DNA of 64,000 nucleotides from Enoplosus armatus. Taxonomy: Eukaryota > Chordata > Actinopteri > Centrarchiformes > Enoplosidae. This document shows, piece after piece, positions 1 through 64,000 of the stretch (within the stretch, counting starts at the first letter, position 1; each line of letters starts with the position of its first letter). The notes beneath the pieces were generated by a model. That model had not been told where the DNA came from. It made no database searches and worked only from the letters and a program-made list of their open reading frames with translations. The position numbers and the translations under genes are program-made. The DNA is taken from the NCBI RefSeq assembly GCF_043641665.1, contig NC_092190.1:18468048-18532047 (forward strand). Reading direction: 5' to 3'.

Positions 1-1113
1 AAATTCAACTTGTACTCAAATTGATTATTTGCACAACTTTGATTTTGCATTACACAAGTGCTAAAGTGTGAAGGACACTTGCAAATCACGACAGATGGTT
101 CTTAATGACGCTTGTTCACTTCTACAAGATAAATAAATAAGCAGAAAGCTCCCTCAGCAGGGGTGTGGGAGATGGGTCGAGGGGGTGGGGGCATTGGTAG
201 TGGATCAGTAACACTCTGCCAGTCTCCTAGTGTGAGGAGGGGGTGGGAAGGTGATGAGCTCTGCTCCCAGTAGAAACTTCACAGAATGGCAGAGGATGCT
301 AGCTGAGCAGAACAGAGGCTTTTGCTGTTCATCTGGCTCCAGTCATGCTTATCAAGACAGGACTGACTGAGGTTTAGTGAAGGAATAGAGAGGGATTGGT
401 CCAATCATTCAATCCGAGACAGTCAGTAAGCAGAGAGCTTTCAAACATAGGTATTATACCCCACTGATTTAGTATTAAATGGCCTTTTGAGAAGAGTAAC
501 GGCAGAAAAAATGGAGTGGAGGAGGAAATGTATGTCGAGGCGAATTTTTTTAATGCTACGTACATACTATTAATGCTTTGTGAATATTATGTTCTTAACA
601 AGGTTGTCCCACATGACTAAAACTGAAATAAAAATAACACCTTATCTACACCATTCAGGTAATGAGAGCAGCAGCTGCAGTCTTCGGTCAGTCTCAGCCA
701 CAGTGCCACTGTGCACTAGAGGCATGTTGGAAGCACTCACATCCCAATACACAATCAATGCAGTTACACATACTGTAAATCAAAAGAAAACAGACATGGA
801 GCATAAAAATACGCTTCGGGTAGCAGTTACGCATTTTAAGCGTAAGTGAAGTGCTAGCTATTGCGTGGCTGTTTAGATGGCTGTATTGTTTCAAATTGAA
901 AAATACCTTTTCCATGCTCAAGCCTTGTATACTTGTGCAATCAAACCTTGCCACCATGATACCAGTAATACTGTAGTAAATGTAAAGCTCTTGAAATTGG
1001 TATAAGAACATGTATGTGTATATATGTATGTGTGCGGTGGGGATGCTGACAGACTTTTATTACATAACATATAAGTCATGTAAAAACATTTTGGGAATGT
1101 GAATCACACTTAC
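1..1113 (-). other. lrp1b intron downstream of exon 36 (partial)
   Basis: No coding exon with family similarity is visible here. The stretch holds a G-rich patch at about 165-250 and otherwise ordinary AT-rich intron sequence. The intron continues beyond the window. Confidence 0.8.
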
Positions 1114-62332
<61,219 letters not shown>

Positions 62333-64000
62333 CTGGAGTGGAAGGGAAAATGTGTAAGGTATCATTTTGTTCATTTATTTTTGCAGCACAATTTGTACCA
62401 ACTGACCGCAAAGCGAGACAAGATTACATGTAAAAAAAAAAAAGGAATATAGGGAAAAAATGTCCAAATATGAATTTAAATGACAGCGAACATACACAAC
62501 ACACAAACACAGAGAAAGAATAGAAACAAAGAAAGACAGCAAGAATTCCTTGGTGAGAAAGACTCCTTCACCATCCGCAGCCCGACATCGCCAGACCAAC
62601 CACAAAACGTGAATTAGTCTCAGTTAATCTTTAATTTCCAAGGGGCAATATCAACAGACGCAGACGAAAATGCCTCTGGACGCAGTTGGATAGATCTATA
62701 ACCAATCAGAGCAACAAAAGGTAAATTAAACATTTTCCAAATCCTGTTTGAAGTAAGGCAAACACATCTTTCTTATCAACAAAAGCCTCAAGTGTACTTG
62801 TTTGTTTCTCTCTTAGAGAAAATACGTCATCCACTTTGTTTAATACTGACGCAATAATGGACTCAACAGCACGTTCCACATCTGATACATCATGTCATTG
62901 TATCAAACCCGCCCCATATTAGATAAATGTTTGTGATTGGCCTGAACAAGAGGGGAGCAAACGCAACCGCCAGAGGAAATAAAACATAAGTTTGCAGATT
63001 CGTCTGGTTCCCAGGCTAGTAGAAAGCATGAATTGCACACAGACTCAGAGAGAAAGAAAGAAAGAAAGAAATGTATATTCTATCTCTAACATCGAATGAA
63101 ACAGCATCAAAACAATCACACAAAAATGTGTTTCAGAGGTGATTTATTAACTAACAAATCGAGAAACATAAACATTGAGTCAAATGGTGGACTTGACTTT
63201 TACCACCATGAACTGTCTAGTCTCGGCTCCCAGCAGCAGAGAAGGGCTCAGAAAAACTGTGATAAGCTGCTTTATGGGCTTAATTGACCGTGCACATTCT
63301 CTGACATGAGGTTCAACCCCTAAAATAGTTCAACTCAAGGGCTACTCCCCTAATACAGGCAATAAATCAGAATGTCTGCTCACATAACTGGTTCCCCTTA
63401 ACCCTCGGAATCAACTTTTAGTAGTCAGGCTGACATTTTTCTGCCACGCTAGGGGGTAGATGGGGCTTTGACCAGGCTCTCTGATAGAGGTCTGCCCCGA
63501 CTCTTAATCAAGCATGGGAAATGTTAGCTGATGTAGCACTAATGCAACAAATGCACTCCTGTTAAGTAAACAGTGCATTTGCTAAAAAGTGCAGCTGTTT
63601 TAGGAAACGACTTGGCTTAAAAAAAATGTATTTGCGACATTTTTGATGATTGAAGTTTTCAGTAGGAACAAATGGGGACAGTGCGGGAAAGCTAGAAAGG
63701 AGAGAAAGACTAACACATTGTAGGTATTTGAATTGAAGTTAGAAAATATATATAATGATACAATGAGAAAGTAATACATTTATTTTTGCAACATTCAATT
63801 TCAAACATTCAAAATCCATAATCTACAGTTTTGTATTGAACATGAGTCAATGAAGTGCGTTATCAAGCAGACATGAAAACCATCAGGGTGTTGCTCAGTC
63901 AGATTTATGTTAGGAATACAAATAGAATGCAAAATATTATACCTTTCACTTTAGTTTGAGCCAAATGAGAAGAGATTAAATCAAGATTAAATCCCCAAAA
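62333..64000 (-). other. lrp1b intron upstream of window exon 1 (partial)
   Basis: At least 1.7 kb of intron runs to the window edge. It contains a GAAA microsatellite (63050-63070). No earlier exon with family similarity was recognised. Confidence 0.75.
63050..63070. repeat. (GAAA)n microsatellite
   Basis: About five GAAA units on the plus strand, in the 5'-most visible intron. Confidence 0.85.

Overview
The window is an internal 64-kb slice of one very large vertebrate gene read entirely from the minus strand. I call it lrp1b, the giant endocytic LDL-receptor-related protein 1B. Thirty-six exons can be placed. Each has GT/AG borders and the exon phases chain without a break, giving 6,231 nt of continuous coding sequence (about 2,077 residues). 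Neither end of the gene is present: the first visible exon starts inside beta-propeller 1 and the last ends inside propeller 6. The call of LRP1B over its paralogue LRP1 rests on paralogue-typical segments recalled from the human proteins, such as [53 protein letters not shown] and [16 protein letters not shown].

The host is a ray-finned fish, probably a percomorph-type teleost. Introns are short for this gene (109 nt to 5.9 kb, where mammalian LRP1B introns reach hundreds of kb). They carry teleost-type repeats: tRNA-derived SINE-like copies, a dispersed repeat recognised by phrases such as 'tggcaatccatccaatag', and a Tc1-like terminal-repeat fragment.

Layout in transcription order (high to low coordinate): propeller 1 (62332-53303), EGF module (53148-53005), propeller 2 (51737-45368), EGF (44143-44021), eight LDL-receptor class A repeats, the main ligand-binding cluster (43718-30755), a double EGF module (29080-28835), propeller 3 (26458-20499), EGF (17233-17102), propeller 4 (16875-7584), EGF (7474-7349), propeller 5 (7109-1696), then EGF plus the start of propeller 6 (1485-1114). 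In this family the class A repeats bind ligands through acidic calcium cages, and the propeller/EGF blocks space the receptor and drive acid-dependent ligand release in endosomes.

Everything else is intron. I found no second protein-coding gene, structured RNA gene, CRISPR, promoter or CpG island that I can support. The noncoding features of note are scattered repeats, a perfect 15-bp intronic hairpin, a 61-bp tandem duplication and two GC-richer intronic blocks I cannot explain. I see no evidence for a new biological system; the most informative pattern is a phase-2 intron kept at the same site in all five complete propellers.
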